This document shows, one piece after another, positions 1-11,165 of a DNA stretch of 64,000 bases. Within the stretch, counting starts at the first letter, position 1; every line of letters begins with the position of its first letter. The position numbers and the translations under genes were made by a program. The stretch is from Gnetum montanum (taxonomy: Eukaryota > Streptophyta > Gnetopsida > Gnetales > Gnetaceae): positions 311,508 to 375,507 of the forward strand of contig MNCI01021396.1 in assembly GCA_015680685.1 (NCBI GenBank), in the 5' to 3' direction. The notes under the pieces are model-generated. The model was not told the origin of the DNA and did not search any database. It saw nothing but the letters and a program-made list of their open reading frames with translations.

Positions 1-1290
1 ATGCTTGATCCACGTTGGCTAGCATTGATGGGATAATATTTGGAATGTCTCTTATTAAAATGTGGGTTTTAGGGATTGTTATGGCCAGTTTTTGGATTTT
101 CATGATCTAAATTTTTAGCATAGTGGGTTAGGAGTAAATTTTGATCAACTTTGGTGTTAATTTGACCCTCTATAACCTATAAATGATACCTAGGACTACT
201 ATCCACATTGGGACTACACTGGCTAGCATAGCCTCAATGTGATTCCATGAAAAAGATTAATTTGTGACATTCTAAGGTTAAAATTTGTGTCCAATTGACT
301 TCCCAAGATAGCACAAGTGCATCAGGGTTGTGAATTAATTAATTAAAGGCTAAAAGAAGGCCTCTAGAAGTGAAGTTTGGTATCATACCCCACTAGACTA
401 CATTGGCCAAAGTAGTTGGAGGTGTCCTTTGTGTGGATCAATGGAATTTAGGCTTTTGGTGATCAAAACATGGTCAAATTATAGTAGGCTTGAATATTTC
501 AAAATCCTAGCATTCTCCAATTAGGTTTTAGGCTATTTTGAATGTGATAATGCTAGTAAAATCTTCCTAGAACCCTAGCTATGCTAGAGCCATGCTGGCC
601 AACATGGTTTTGGTCCTTCCCAATGTAGTTACACTTGATTTTTAATTTTTTAGTGAGTTTTTTATGGAAAATTGACCAAGCTTTCATGTTCTCATGGTTG
701 TTGATATTCATGGCTTGGGTTTTAGCTTATCATTGCCAATTTTAAAGGCTATTTGAGCCATAATATGGCCATACCCACTAGACTACATTGGCCAGCATAG
801 TCCAAACATGAATGGAGGTAATGTGATGAATGTTTGTCATTTTTAACTTAATTTCTTAGTTTTGGATGTCTTTGATGGCTCCTACATGGTTCTAGGATTG
901 GGATGATGCATTGGAATATCGATTTATCTTTTTTATGGTCTATTTTTAGGTTTTCATGGAGCATCCACATTAGGACCATGTTGTCTAGCATGGATGGAGG
1001 CTTCTCTAGTATGGTAAGGGGGGTTAAAATGAGATTTGACTTATTTTTCCTCATTTTTTGGTGTACTAAAATTACCAGAGGATCTAGGAAGGTTTGAAGG
1101 CTAGGTTTCACCACTTTGAAGATTTTCAAATGCTTAAATAATTTCCACAAGGGTCAAAATCTAAGAAGCCATGTTGTGGCCATGCTAGCTAGTATGTGTT
1201 GGCACATTTTGGCCATTTCATGGAATAGGTTGGCATGATAAAATTGATTAAAGGTTTTTACAGTGTAAGAATTGAGAATTGGATGTCACA
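1..1290. repeat. Degenerate ~190-bp tandem repeat, part A
   Basis: A core resembling GACTACACTGGCTAGCATAG, with variants such as GCCAACATGG, recurs near 11, 213, 395, 585, 780, 970 and 1180. Spacing is about 185-205 bp. The DNA between cores shares only loose similarity, such as CCTAGAA/CCTAGGA and GGCTTTTGATGATCA. No coding frame is convincing. The same motif and spacing resume at about 4400, so this is one side of an array split by later sequence. It could be an old satellite or the repetitive U3 of a dead LTR element; similar words occur at 7200-7560. Confidence 0.5.
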
Positions 1291-1591
1291 GTAATGTTTA
1301 TTGACAACAAAAGTAGAGACACTGGTAAAAGGAAATTTGTCAAACACTTTGTATATACTCTGCATTTGAATCAGCAATGAAAACTAGAAAAACAAGAATA
1401 GGTTATGAGCAACAGTTTTAGAAGAAAGACAAGCATCAAGAATATATCAAAATCTTGCCAATATTAGCACCCAAATCATACAACAGCTTTCCTAATTCAC
1501 AAATTGAATAAAACAAATTTAAAGAGAGAAAGCAATTAGGACATAGCTGGGGGCGGGGTTTGTTTTTATCTAGTTTATTTTTTGGTGGTTC

Positions 1592-2290
1592 ATGTCAAAG
1601 TCTAATATGTTCCATGGCGAGGGCAATTGGAATTTGGTGACTACTGTAGAATTTGAGAGCAACACTAATAATTTCGAGAAAGTAGTCATGATGCACTCTA
1701 ATGTCACATCTGTGGCCTCCAACGAGGCCGCTAGCGTCTCGTCTATGCACAACAGTGGCGTCCATCAGTAGTAGCAGCCACCACCGCTGCCAGTGGCACC
1801 AAAGCACAAGCATAATCTACCTGACATGCCTAACCCAGAGGCGGAGGTGATTGTGTTGTCACCCAAGACTCTGATGGAGACCAACAGATGCATGTGCAAG
1901 ATATGCCAGAAGGGTTTCCAGCAAGACTAGAACTTGCAACTGCACCGACGCAGCCACAACCTACCCTGGAAGCTGAGGCAACACACTAGCAAGGAAGTGC
2001 ACAAGCGCATCTACATCTGTCCTAAGCCCAACTGCATTCACCATGACCCGACGTGAGCTTTGGGTGACCTCACTAACATCAAGAAGCACTTCTACAAAAA
2101 GCATGGTGAGAAGAAGTGGAAGTGCAAAAGGTGCTCCAAGAGCTACACCATCTAGTCTAACTGGAAGGCCTACTCTAAGACTTGCGACACTTGCGAGTAC
2201 TGTTGCAACTGCGACACCCTCTTCTCTAGGAGAGATAGCTTCATCATGCATAGGGTGTTCTGTGACACATTAGCAGAGGAAACTGCCAAG
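1592..2290 (+). pseudogene. INDETERMINATE DOMAIN (IDD/BIRD) C2H2 zinc-finger pseudogene
   Basis: One frame from an ATG at 1592 translates to a protein that matches the plant IDD transcription factors. A Ser/Asn-rich N-terminus with SVASNEA-like text is followed by a basic HNLPDMPNPEAEVI segment. The ID domain follows: finger 1 (CKICQKGF...LQLHRRSH), finger 2 (CPKPNC...ALGDLTNIKKHF...H), then two C2HC fingers ending near RRDSFIMHR and AEETAK. IDD proteins are nuclear DNA-binding regulators. Five nonsense codons interrupt the frame: two adjacent TAG after GVHQ, TAG after QQD, TGA after DPT and TAG after YTI. All lie where the family has Gln or Arg, and there is no frameshift. In finger 3 the first zinc-binding His appears changed to Tyr. 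The frame stays open to about 2375, but that part is not recognisable; GT after AEETAK could be an old splice donor. I cannot tell a processed from an unprocessed copy. Confidence 0.9.
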
Positions 2291-3039
2291 GTTATAAAAA
2301 AAAATACCATACTAGAAAATGGTGAAATTATTCATTTCTTTGTTGTAGGTCAGAAGCTTGATGAAAAACAGCAATGAGAAGACATGAAATATTAAACATA
2401 AACCCTAAGGCAAAGCTTAGCCACACAACGAAAATGTTTTCACGTTTGGATTCTTGCAATGATGAACCTGCAAACAGAAATTGCAAACATAGCAACGCCT
2501 GATGCCAATGCGTATCATTACCAATCCATCAAGTGCGGCTATAGAAACACAAAGACACAGTGAGATAGTTGCACAACTGAATCAGTGGAATGACATTTCT
2601 TCTACGGAAGATATGGAAGATCGTGGACGTGGCTAGGAGATTAGTTGCAGGGACTTAGTATCTAAGCTCAGTATCAAACCAATCGGGAGATTATTTAGCT
2701 GATGAATCATGGTTATGGCTTATTCTGAAGAAAACCGTCCTCGCTGAAAGCAAGAAAAAAACCTAAACACATGAAATCTAAGTACCAAAATAAAGTTCCA
2801 ATTTCGTATGGTTTGGTGGTTTCATAATTTCTCATGTGCAACAAAAATAAAATGAAAATTGTATGGAGCGCTTATTGCAATGGCCATCATGGTGACTAAG
2901 GTTAAATGGATTAAATAAGATAGAGATCTTGGCTTTATTTCCTAAAATTATCTAATAGGTTGTGACTTCTTATGAAAGAAATATTTGTAAAGACATGTGC
3001 CAATGTTAGCATGATTTTCTCCTAACTTCATGTATAAGT
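2291..3039. other. Unassigned sequence
   Basis: No gene, RNA or repeat recognised. It lies between the IDD pseudogene and the LTR-like block and may include 3' flank of the pseudogene. Confidence 0.4.
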
Positions 3040-3134
3040 TATAACTTCCTAACTTGTTGGAAAAGTTATAACTTCCTTACTTGGGAAAGAAGTTACCCAA
3101 GATATTTTGTAATATCTAACTATCTATGAGACCC

Positions 3135-3142
3135 TATAAAAA
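3135..3142 (+). promoter_or_regulatory. TATA box of LTR-like block copy 1
   Basis: CCCTATAAAAAGGC is conserved in the inverted copy (57848-57855). A G-rich tract begins about 25 bp downstream, near the expected transcription start. Confidence 0.6.
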
Positions 3143-3164
3143 GGCTTCAAGGGTCTTGGTGGCA

Positions 3165-3192
3165 AGGGGGGAGGGGGGGAGGTGGGGGTGGG
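3165..3192 (+). other. G-rich tract with quadruplex potential
   Basis: Four or more runs of three to seven G separated by A or T lie just downstream of the TATA box. The other copy of this LTR block has only one GGGG here, so the expansion is specific to this copy. Confidence 0.5.
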
Positions 3193-4017
3193 AAGAGCAT
3201 TTGTAAAGAAGACATTGTGAAAGATTACTTGTAAGATGACTTGTTAAAGACAACATTTCAGGCTCTTTGTTATAGTCTTGTGTGTTGTGCTTATTTTTAT
3301 TCTATTTAAATTGTTTAGCTAGTGGTTTAGATAGTATCATGCTAAGAAAGTAATTTTGGGATTTTTAGATTGCTCTTATTGTTCTTATTGCATGATAGAA
3401 AATTTCTATTAAAATTTTTCCATAGAAGAACTTGTGTTTGAAAGCCTTAAGAGCATTTTAGTAGTGAATTTTATTATTGTGCACTGTATAAGAACCACTA
3501 TTGAGATTGTTGTAAGAGAGCCTCTACATGTAGTCAAGCCGTTGAATGATTCAATAGTCAAGAGGTTCCAAAAATCTTTGGTATTTTGATAGGACCAGAA
3601 TACCTTCTTTTATCTTTAAAGTGAATCTCTGTGGTGTTTCAATCATAAATTATCAAGTCTTTTGAAGGTTTTGTTGAATTCAATTGTTGACATCCATTAT
3701 CTAGCCAAAATAGAGTCTAGTACATGATAGTTTATGTAGCAATTTGTTTTTGGTAGTATAGTAGGGTTGTCTTGAAGAAATTCTTATTTGAGCCTTGGAA
3801 GTTTGAAAAATTCGTAGTTATTGAATTTTGGATAGCTTTATTGCGAAGTTTTTACTCGTATCATTTTACCTTGTTTAAACATTTGAGATCTTTACACAAA
3901 TCTACTTTCTTTTTCTCTTCTTTCTATTTCCATTGAATCTCGCTCTATTTCTAGTTTTCTTGTGGAACTATCTCTTTCTCTAGGGAAAATTAGAAGTAGA
4001 TTCGTAGAGTTTTGCTC

Positions 4018-4111
4018 AATGTTTTTTGCAAAACTTTATTTGTTACAAGTAGGTATTATAAGGNTAATGTTTTTTGCAAAACTTTATTTGTTACAAGTAG
4101 GTATTATAAGG
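4018..4111. repeat. 46-bp direct duplication around a single N
   Basis: The 46 bases at 4018-4063 are repeated at 4066-4111 with one N at 4064 between them. The copy at 56586-57963 has this segment once. This is most likely an uncollapsed contig overlap and not real sequence. Confidence 0.8.
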
Positions 4112-4389
4112 ACCGCATAGACTAAGAAATTGAATAGAATAGGAACTCTGAACAACTCATAGTACTTTGCAAAGATTGGCTAAATCTCCTTAAGATAAGT
4201 CATTTATAGTTTTACACACAACCCAATCATTTCATTTTTCACAATAGCACACACACATACTCACATTAACTACTGAGTCTATTTGGAGGTATCTGGGCCT
4301 TGGTGTTGCCAGAGACCAGCAAGCACCTAAATCCTGTTCGAGGACACTCGTTGGCAGTCGCGTCCTAAACGGTTGCCAATAGTATAATA

Positions 4390-5480
4390 GGAGGTTTTCT
4401 AGCATACTTAAATATAATTGGTTTTGAAATCTTTTGTTATGTTCTTGGAGGTTCCTGAGATCCTAGGAAGGTGTGAAGGTTAAGATGCAACATTTGGAAG
4501 GTCATTTCTAGCATTTGATGATCAAACAACACCCAACCATGCTGGTCAACATGGTTGGGGTATCTGGTAGTGTGGTTCCAATGTTATAGTGAGGTTTTCT
4601 TGATTGTTTCTTGGTTATTTGACAATTTATGATTCCTAGAGACTTTGAGAAGGTGTAGAGGTTAAGAAATGTAACTTTGAAGACTATTTATGGCTTTTGA
4701 TGATCAAACCCCTACTAACCACACTATGACTACGCTAGCTAATGTGGTTGGGATGCCCCCAACATGGTTCACCCAAGAAAATGGATTTTTGACACTTTTT
4801 GTTGGGTTTCAAGAGCTTTTGATGCTACTGAAGGCTTTGGCTAGGTTCTAGGATTTGGAGTGATCATTCTAAAGTCAATTTGAGGCTTGGTTACTATTTG
4901 AAACCTCCATCCCATTTGGGACTATGCTAGCTAGTGTAGTTGGGATCATGGCTAGTGTAGTTACCCAAAATGACTAATGTTGCTAAGGGTTTTGACTTTT
5001 CTTAGTGTTTAGTATCTTTCAATGTGTCAATGTCCAATTTCCAATTTTGGTATAGTTGGTTTTGTCTTCAATGTGTCATGAACGAATGGATAGGGGGTAG
5101 GTTTTGGCAATAATTAAGGTTTGGAAGACATCCCAAGGCTTTTTAGGTGGTTAACCCTAGTGTAGTTCTAATTAAAATGAAAAAATCCTATTATATTAGG
5201 ATTTTTAATGGTTTATTTGGGAGGCACTTGGTGGGGCCCATCAAATTTAAAATTAATTTTCCCACTAACCCAGTGTAGCTTTGACCTTCTAATTATGAAA
5301 CAGAGTCATGTGGAAGTTGTGTGGATATCTTGGGAATGTGGTTTTGACAAGCAATGGATAAGCTTGGACATAATTCTTACATATCAATTTTACTAAATCC
5401 AGTTTTTCTAACCTATCTTCAACAAATAGTGCATAGAATCAAAGCTTCTACATCAATCTTAGCTTCAATCCCACCCGTCC
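4390..5480. repeat. Degenerate ~190-bp tandem repeat, part B
   Basis: The motif of part A (CATGCTGGTCAACATGG, ACGCTAGCTAATGTGG, TATGCTAGCTAGTGTAG, CCTAGTGTAGTT) recurs near 4545, 4735, 4925, 5155 and 5270. A second shared block, CCTAGGAAGGTGTGAAGG then TGATGATCAAA, recurs at about 4455 and 4635. This appears to be the continuation of 1-1290. Confidence 0.45.
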
Positions 5481-6399
5481 CCAACATTGTTTAGCTAGAA
5501 CCCACCAGGGAGTAGTGCAGTTGTAAGGAGATTGAAGTATTTTGGAAGTTTCTGACATTGTTGATCAAAGATGTCAAAGAGAAGGGTGGCTACAAGTAAA
5601 ATTGTAGCTTTAGAGGAGGTAGAAGCTACCACCAAAGGGCTTTTGCACATACCACAATCTCTACTAAGGAAAAGATCCTCCACTATGACTACTAGGTCAT
5701 GGTTATGTGTCTACTATGTTTTTTAGCTTTATGGGCCATTGATGTTGAATTATAAATTTTGTTTTAAGTTGTTTTGTGTGTTTTTACTATTTTCTTTGAA
5801 TGCCAGTTTTGTTTTTATATGAAAATAGTAGAGAATTTTTGGTTTATGAGGTTATGGGTTTGTTTTTTATTATTTACTTGTTAAACTAGTGGTTGAATTA
5901 CTTATTTTTCAATTATAGTTATTTTTTATAAATCCTTCCATAAGTAGTACATAGTGGAATTTTTGGTTTTTTCACTACTTTACCCCTCAAAACTAGGTAG
6001 AATTAACACTGCAAGAAACTTTTTCTGCCAATGTCCCAGCTTCTTGGGGATGTCCAGGGCCATCTTGGAGGGTTTGGCATTAATTTTGAACTTTTTTAAA
6101 AAATTAATATTTTTTTCTCAATGACTTGCTATATCTATTTTTCTACATTTTAGGTTTTACATGAAATTTCAACGTATTTTTAGGTTGTTTTGTGAATTTT
6201 TCCTAGGCCTCATACTGTAACATTGATATTAAATTTTGTTGAATTTTTTTGTATGCATAGTACTTAAAATATTTATGTTAATTGCTCAATATAGTTGTAG
6301 TTTTGCCTAGTATAGTTAACTATCCAATACAAGTGGGAAAACATTGTAGTTCCTAAAAAATTTGATCACTGGAAAAAACCAAAATTTCCAGCTGAAATG
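5481..6399. other. Unassigned AT-rich sequence
   Basis: No gene is supported. A short plus-strand frame of about 50 codons starts at 5570 but matches nothing I recognise. Confidence 0.35.
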
Positions 6400-7560
6400 G
6401 TTTTAACCTTGGATCCCAAGGACCTCCTCATAATAGAATCCAAGCTATCCTAGATAGGCATGTCAATCACCCAAGGACTTAGGAAGTGTAAAAAAGAAAA
6501 ATAACTCAAATAAAATGCAAATCTAGTTTAAAAGAAAGCATAGAGATGAACTTTGAAACAAACTTACAAAAAAAATGAAATGTAAGATTTATTGAGAACA
6601 AAAAGATTGCTACAAAATTAGAGTTTAAATGTGTATAATATTTATGCCTAAACACATAAGAAGTTTCTTACACAAAGCTTGAAGCCTATTAAAGCTAGCA
6701 GGTTGTTATTTGCAGTAAGCCTCATGATCTAGGTACTTCCCAACTTCAATCACCAAAACTCCTTGGGGTTTTCTAGCTCATATCTACAATGTTGTTCATA
6801 GGGAGGGTAAGGTATGTGAAGAATTGCTGCAAAGGGGGTAAGGTTATTGCTTGACTTTTTGGTGTTACAATGGTGCTATGCTAAGAGTCTCCAAATGCTT
6901 AGGTAGTTGCACATTTTCCAAAAAGTCTTACAAAATGTCCCAAGTCTCAATTTCTTAAGGTTGCAAAAGGTTGTGAAGTTTGCTCAATTGAAAGAAGGAC
7001 CTATTCAATGTGTTTGAGATAGGCATTTATAGGTCCCATGGTTGTTGGTTTTTGGCTACAAATTTCTACCATGATTACTAACAGATTGTCTTGATTTGCA
7101 AGTGTGGCAAGCCATGATTTTCAAAAAAAGATATTCATTTCTAGTAAGTTGTGATGCACCCAAGCCGCCAAAACCACTCTAGATACCAAAAATAGTAAAC
7201 AAACTTTTTCAACCATGTTGGCTTTACCCATCTATGTTGGCCTTATGGGAACAATGCTAGAGTTTTGGAACCTATACTAAAATTAGTGGGGTAGCACTGA
7301 AATTTTTTGAATAATGAAACCCCCATCCACTCCAACATTGGCTTCATGAGAAAATAGAAACTCACACAACTCCAATGCTAGCCCTGAGACACCCTCAGTG
7401 GGTTTTGTGGCAACTATGTTGGGTATTGATAAAGAAATGACACTGGGTGAAGGTGGTTCCAGTGTAGTTGAGCCTATAGCCCTACAAAAACCAATGAAAA
7501 TGCCAAATTTAGTAGTTTTCAAGGCATTTTTAGCATTTCCAGATCTAAACATGACATGAC
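6400..7560 (-). mobile_element. Possible antisense LTR-like region
   Basis: On the minus strand a TATAAATG box sits at 7024-7031. Upstream of it (7200-7560) lie repeated words such as CCAACATGG, CAACATAGTTG and GCTAGCATTG, resembling the 190-bp repeat at 1-5.5 kb. This suggests a U3 with internal repeats followed by R-U5 to the left. Ends are not defined and no partner LTR was found, so the call is weak. Confidence 0.3.
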
Positions 7561-7959
7561 TTTCTCTACTTGGGAAGTGAGCCTATAACAACTTATGAGG
7601 CATTTTCAGCCTCAAAAATTTGAAGTGAGATTATATAGCTCATGGCCTACAAACCCCACATTTTACAATGACATTCTAGCCTCAAGTTTAAGGGTGAAGT
7701 TTACAATGTCAACAAGGTTGCAACATGAATTTTCTCAATGCTGTTTCAAGCATTAAATGAGCTTTGCTATCTCACTTGTTGAGATTTCATGAAAATCAAC
7801 ACATGGATTCCAATAGGTCTAGATACAATCCATATATTTCTTACTTCATCAAACTAAGCATAATTTTCAAAACTCCAAGGCCTATGATGAATTACATGAG
7901 AAAAATCTATTGGAAGTACATAATACTTTACAACATCATGTAAACCTCCAATTTTCAGT

Positions 7960-9115
7960 CACAAAGTACACTATTTCCTCAACTCTTGGGAAAAATATCT
8001 AGATAGCCAATGCACTTTATAAGGTATAGGATGAGGATTAGTAAAAAACCCAATCTAGCAACTACGCTAGAATAAATAACATTTTCTTAGACTTCTTCAT
8101 TAGTCAAAACATGAATCCATTCCCCACTAAGCAAACATATAGCCCTAATCTTAAATAATAGTTTTCTATTACGATGATCTCCTCTATTCACATTTCCCAT
8201 GAATGCACAAGAATTTCAATTCAAAAACATCCTGAATTTTTAGAGCATTAGCATTACCTCTCAAAAGAGCTTAGCTTGATACCTCCTCCACTTGCATGAT
8301 TTCCATATCTTTTTTCTTGAATTCCTTATGAACTATACATTTCCATTGCTTTTATTTCCAATCTCCACACTTGAAGCACTAGATTTTTTATGAACTACTA
8401 CCTTGACCCTTACCTCCCTTTTCTTGGTCCTTCTTGGCTTTGTCCTTCTCAACATCTCTTTCAGTATTCTTGTCATGGTTTCCATCCTTTTCTTCAAATT
8501 TGTACTTGGATCCCTTCTCAAATTTGGATTTCTTCTTCTCTTTAGAAGTATATGTGCTACTACTTCTAAATCCACTTAATTTCCTTTTATGCTTGAGTAC
8601 CAAGTCATAAGAATCATCAAGAGTTTGTTGCTCATAAGAAGATAAATCCTACTAGTATGCCAATTTTAGAGTTCCTAAAAAGATTAAATATTTTACATAC
8701 TCCTTCTAGTTTACCTTAGCTTGATGGGATACATCACAAAATTTTATGTAGAATTCTTTAACATTCCTATCACCTTATCTTAGGAATTTTAACTTCATAA
8801 AAATCTATTATCTTTGAAGAATCTATTCAAATTTTCTTTGTAACCTCTATTTCATCAAATCCTAATCTATGATAGGTTAACAATTTCATCTTTCATAACC
8901 TTGGGATTTCTTTTCCCACCAAGTAGGATTTCATCTGAATGCACATGCTCATCACCTCTGCGTATTAGCATATGTCTAGAACTAGCATTTCTATCCATCT
9001 TTTGTGATAATTTTTCCCAAATGAGAACCATCACATAGAATGCATACTTCATGCTCTCTATGTCTCTATTCAGAGCGTGCACCTATTTCTTCTTAGGTGT
9101 CATTTAAACTAGAAA
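7960..9115 (-). pseudogene. Ty3/gypsy gag-protease relic 1 (antisense)
   Basis: Minus-strand translation resembles the N-terminal gag at 28500-29745: a segment starting ALNRDIESMKYAF, then a Lys/Glu-rich stretch (GSKYKFEEKDGNHDKN and neighbours at 8390-8600), then a broken knuckle-like segment. Shared landmarks are the AAGTCATAAGAATCATCAAG region (8600) and GGATGAGGATTAGT (8030). Frames are broken many times. To its right are a Met-tRNA primer-binding site and an LTR in the order expected for a minus-strand element. Left of about 7960 the homology stops, so pol is missing. Confidence 0.6.
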
Positions 9116-9189
9116 AAATTCTTAACTAGTTTCCAATCAACAATAAACACAAATTTCAAAATCTTAACACGACACTCCAATAATACAAA

Positions 9190-9201
9190 GCTCTAATACC
9201 A
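9190..9201 (-). other. Primer-binding site, initiator Met tRNA
   Basis: The minus strand reads TGGTATTAGAGC, one mismatch from the usual plant TGGTATCAGAGC. It lies between the gag relic and the LTR. Confidence 0.65.
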
Positions 9202-9204
9202 ATA

Positions 9205-10300
9205 ATACTAGGAAATGTTCACTTCACTAATTAATCACTTTTAGATCATAAATCCAAATATCATGCAAAGACAAAACTTTTTTCAAGAAAAAAAAAGAAC
9301 TAGCTATCTTCAATTAATTGATTAGAAGATTATAACAAGATTCTTAGAACCCACAACATCTAAAACCTTTCATACTCAAATGATATTATAGATCATGAGG
9401 CTCTAAAATCACACAATGATTATTCTTAATGCAAGACACAACCAATAGAGAAGCTCTTTCATAATCTAGAAATAATATCTTGATTCATAAGCAAGACACA
9501 AGAGAATAGAACACCTATATTAACATACTACAAGTTGACCTTGGAGCTACAATCACCAATTACACTTACTCAATGTGCTCACACATCCTTTCTTGCTAAG
9601 TCCTTTATACTCAAGAGCTCCTTCTCATTCATTGTACCGAAAATTATAAATTACATCAATATTTATGTATAACATGAAGGCAAGAAAACTAGAAGCCTTT
9701 CCTCAACTCAACTTGAGGTTTTTTAGTTATTTCCATGGTCTTCTCACCTTCTCTTAGGTTTTTTTCATCCTTTTCCAACTTATCCCAGATGTTTTCCAAA
9801 TTAAAACAAGTGATTTTGAAAGTTTCCCCAACCATATGGTTTGTTTCTAATCTTGGCAACATGTATTGTATTAAAACTTAGCTTTTAGAAAAGATGTTTC
9901 CTATTTTTGGGAGACATCTCCTCCCTAGCCAAGTTGTGTCCTCCTTGGTAAGATGTCTTTCTTGAGACATCTCTTGGTTTGGGAAGATTTCTTCTATGAG
10001 ATGTCTCCTCTCAGGACAAGACATCTCTTTTGATAAGTATTACATTTATCCAAGACATCTTTTCTAAAGTAAAGATGTCTCCTACATAATTCCACCTCCA
10101 AGATAAGACATCTCCTTAACCTTCAAGACATCTTTAGAGAGCCTAAAATCTATACAACACACATGTACAAAAGAATAAAAAAATTAGAAGAGGTATCCCT
10201 ATACCATTTATTGATTCTATCAATTATTAAATTAAGAAAAGTTATCATTAGTTAAACATTAGTTAATAATCAATTACCTATTAACATAATTTGTAACTAC
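9205..10300 (-). mobile_element. Antisense LTR of gypsy relic 1
   Basis: This follows the primer-binding site on the side expected for a 5' LTR of a minus-strand element. Its U3 side (9890-10135) is packed with AGATGTCT and AGACATCT. The right end is estimated only. Confidence 0.5.
9890..10135. promoter_or_regulatory. AGATGTCT/AGACATCT motif array
   Basis: About a dozen copies of the 8-mer occur in both orientations, often extended to GAGACATCTCC or AGATGTCTCC. TGTCTC and its reverse complement match the classical auxin-response core, but function is not shown. The same motif fills the U3 of the copia LTRs at 31560-31700, 36185-36305 and 55035-55230. Confidence 0.6.
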
Positions 10301-10921
10301 ACATTTCTGTAGTCAAATCTACCTATAACTATTATGAGCATTTATGGATTCTCTTCATAAATTTATATAAAGGAAGTTCATTTACTCATAATTTTTAAAT
10401 CAATCCAATTGTAGAGATTTCTTGGCATAGAAGTTTCTGATAGGGCTCTTGCAAAGTATTCTACTTTAGCTTCTCTTGCCAATTCAGGTATCTTAGCTTC
10501 AGTTTCTATTCTTTTTATCAAAATAATGTAGTTGAACCCACTAATCTAATTCATATTTTGTTATATGTTAAGGGTTTTGAGTATTTAAAAAATTATAGAT
10601 TGTGAGAGTTACTAGTCTTTCCTATTTTTAAAACTTCTCTCTAAAAGGACATCATAAGGAATTGGTATAATATTTATCATCTATGGGTAAGTTCTCTTTT
10701 ACAAATGATTTTTGAAAGTTCAATAATTACTCCTGCTAATATTTAAATAATTTTAGATTTTTTTATTGGATTAAATCCTATTATGAATTTGATTTTATTG
10801 ATAAAATTAACTACCAAATATGTCATTTTATATATAGGAAATCATTATTAGTTTCCTAGTCTACCCATGTTAATTCCTAATCCATCTTTCTTCATGGTGT
10901 AAAAATTTGTACAATGTATGA
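10301..10921. other. Unassigned AT-rich sequence
   Basis: No feature is supported. A plus-strand frame near 10450-10530 loosely recalls a copia RNase H tail but is too short and broken to call. Confidence 0.3.
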
Positions 10922-11165
10922 TGAGGATCATTGAACTTAGAAAGGGGGAGGGAATGAATAAGTTCTTCAAATAAAAAATTCTCCAACACAAAAAACACAA
11001 CCAATTTTAACATAGTTCCCCAACTTGGATAGTCCACACTTGGAGGGAAGATCACTTGCACACTTCCAAACTTTGTTCACTTAAAAATGTGATTTAGAGG
11101 AAATCATAACCTTTACAAAGTTTGAGCTCTACTATGGAGAGTTTCATCTTTGTGAATTAAATAGA
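10922..11165 (-). mobile_element. Copia LTR 3'-end fragment (antisense)
   Basis: The reverse complement of this stretch matches the last ~240 bp of the solo copia LTR ending at 55898, including AAATGTGATTTAGAGG, the CCAACTTGG/TCCACACTTGG segment and the C-rich block before CTTAGAA. It begins with TG, the inverted LTR terminus. Similarity fades after about 11165, so the rest is lost or too diverged. Confidence 0.7.

Larger units (their letters stand above)
3040..4381 (+). mobile_element. LTR-like block, copy 1 (probable solo LTR)
   Basis: About 1.35 kb matches the reverse complement of 56586-57963 from end to end. Both copies begin near AACTTCCTAACTTGTTGG-like text, share a TATA box followed by GGCTTCAAGGGTC, and stop at the same place after GCCAA(C/T)A. 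Ending at the same point at two loci suggests true LTR ends. No target duplication was found at either copy. The 3' part contains GGTGTTGCCAGAGACC, which resembles a tRNA-Asp primer-binding site. The copies could therefore instead be 5' LTR plus leader fragments. Contains a short duplication around a single N. Confidence 0.65.

Noticed and set aside
2043-2273. 76-codon plus-strand ORF (and its minus-strand partner)
   Set aside because: Out of frame with the IDD zinc fingers, which explain the region.
10430-10560. Copia RNase H fragment on the plus strand
   Set aside because: A short ALA...LA-like stretch without catalytic motifs; cannot be told from chance.
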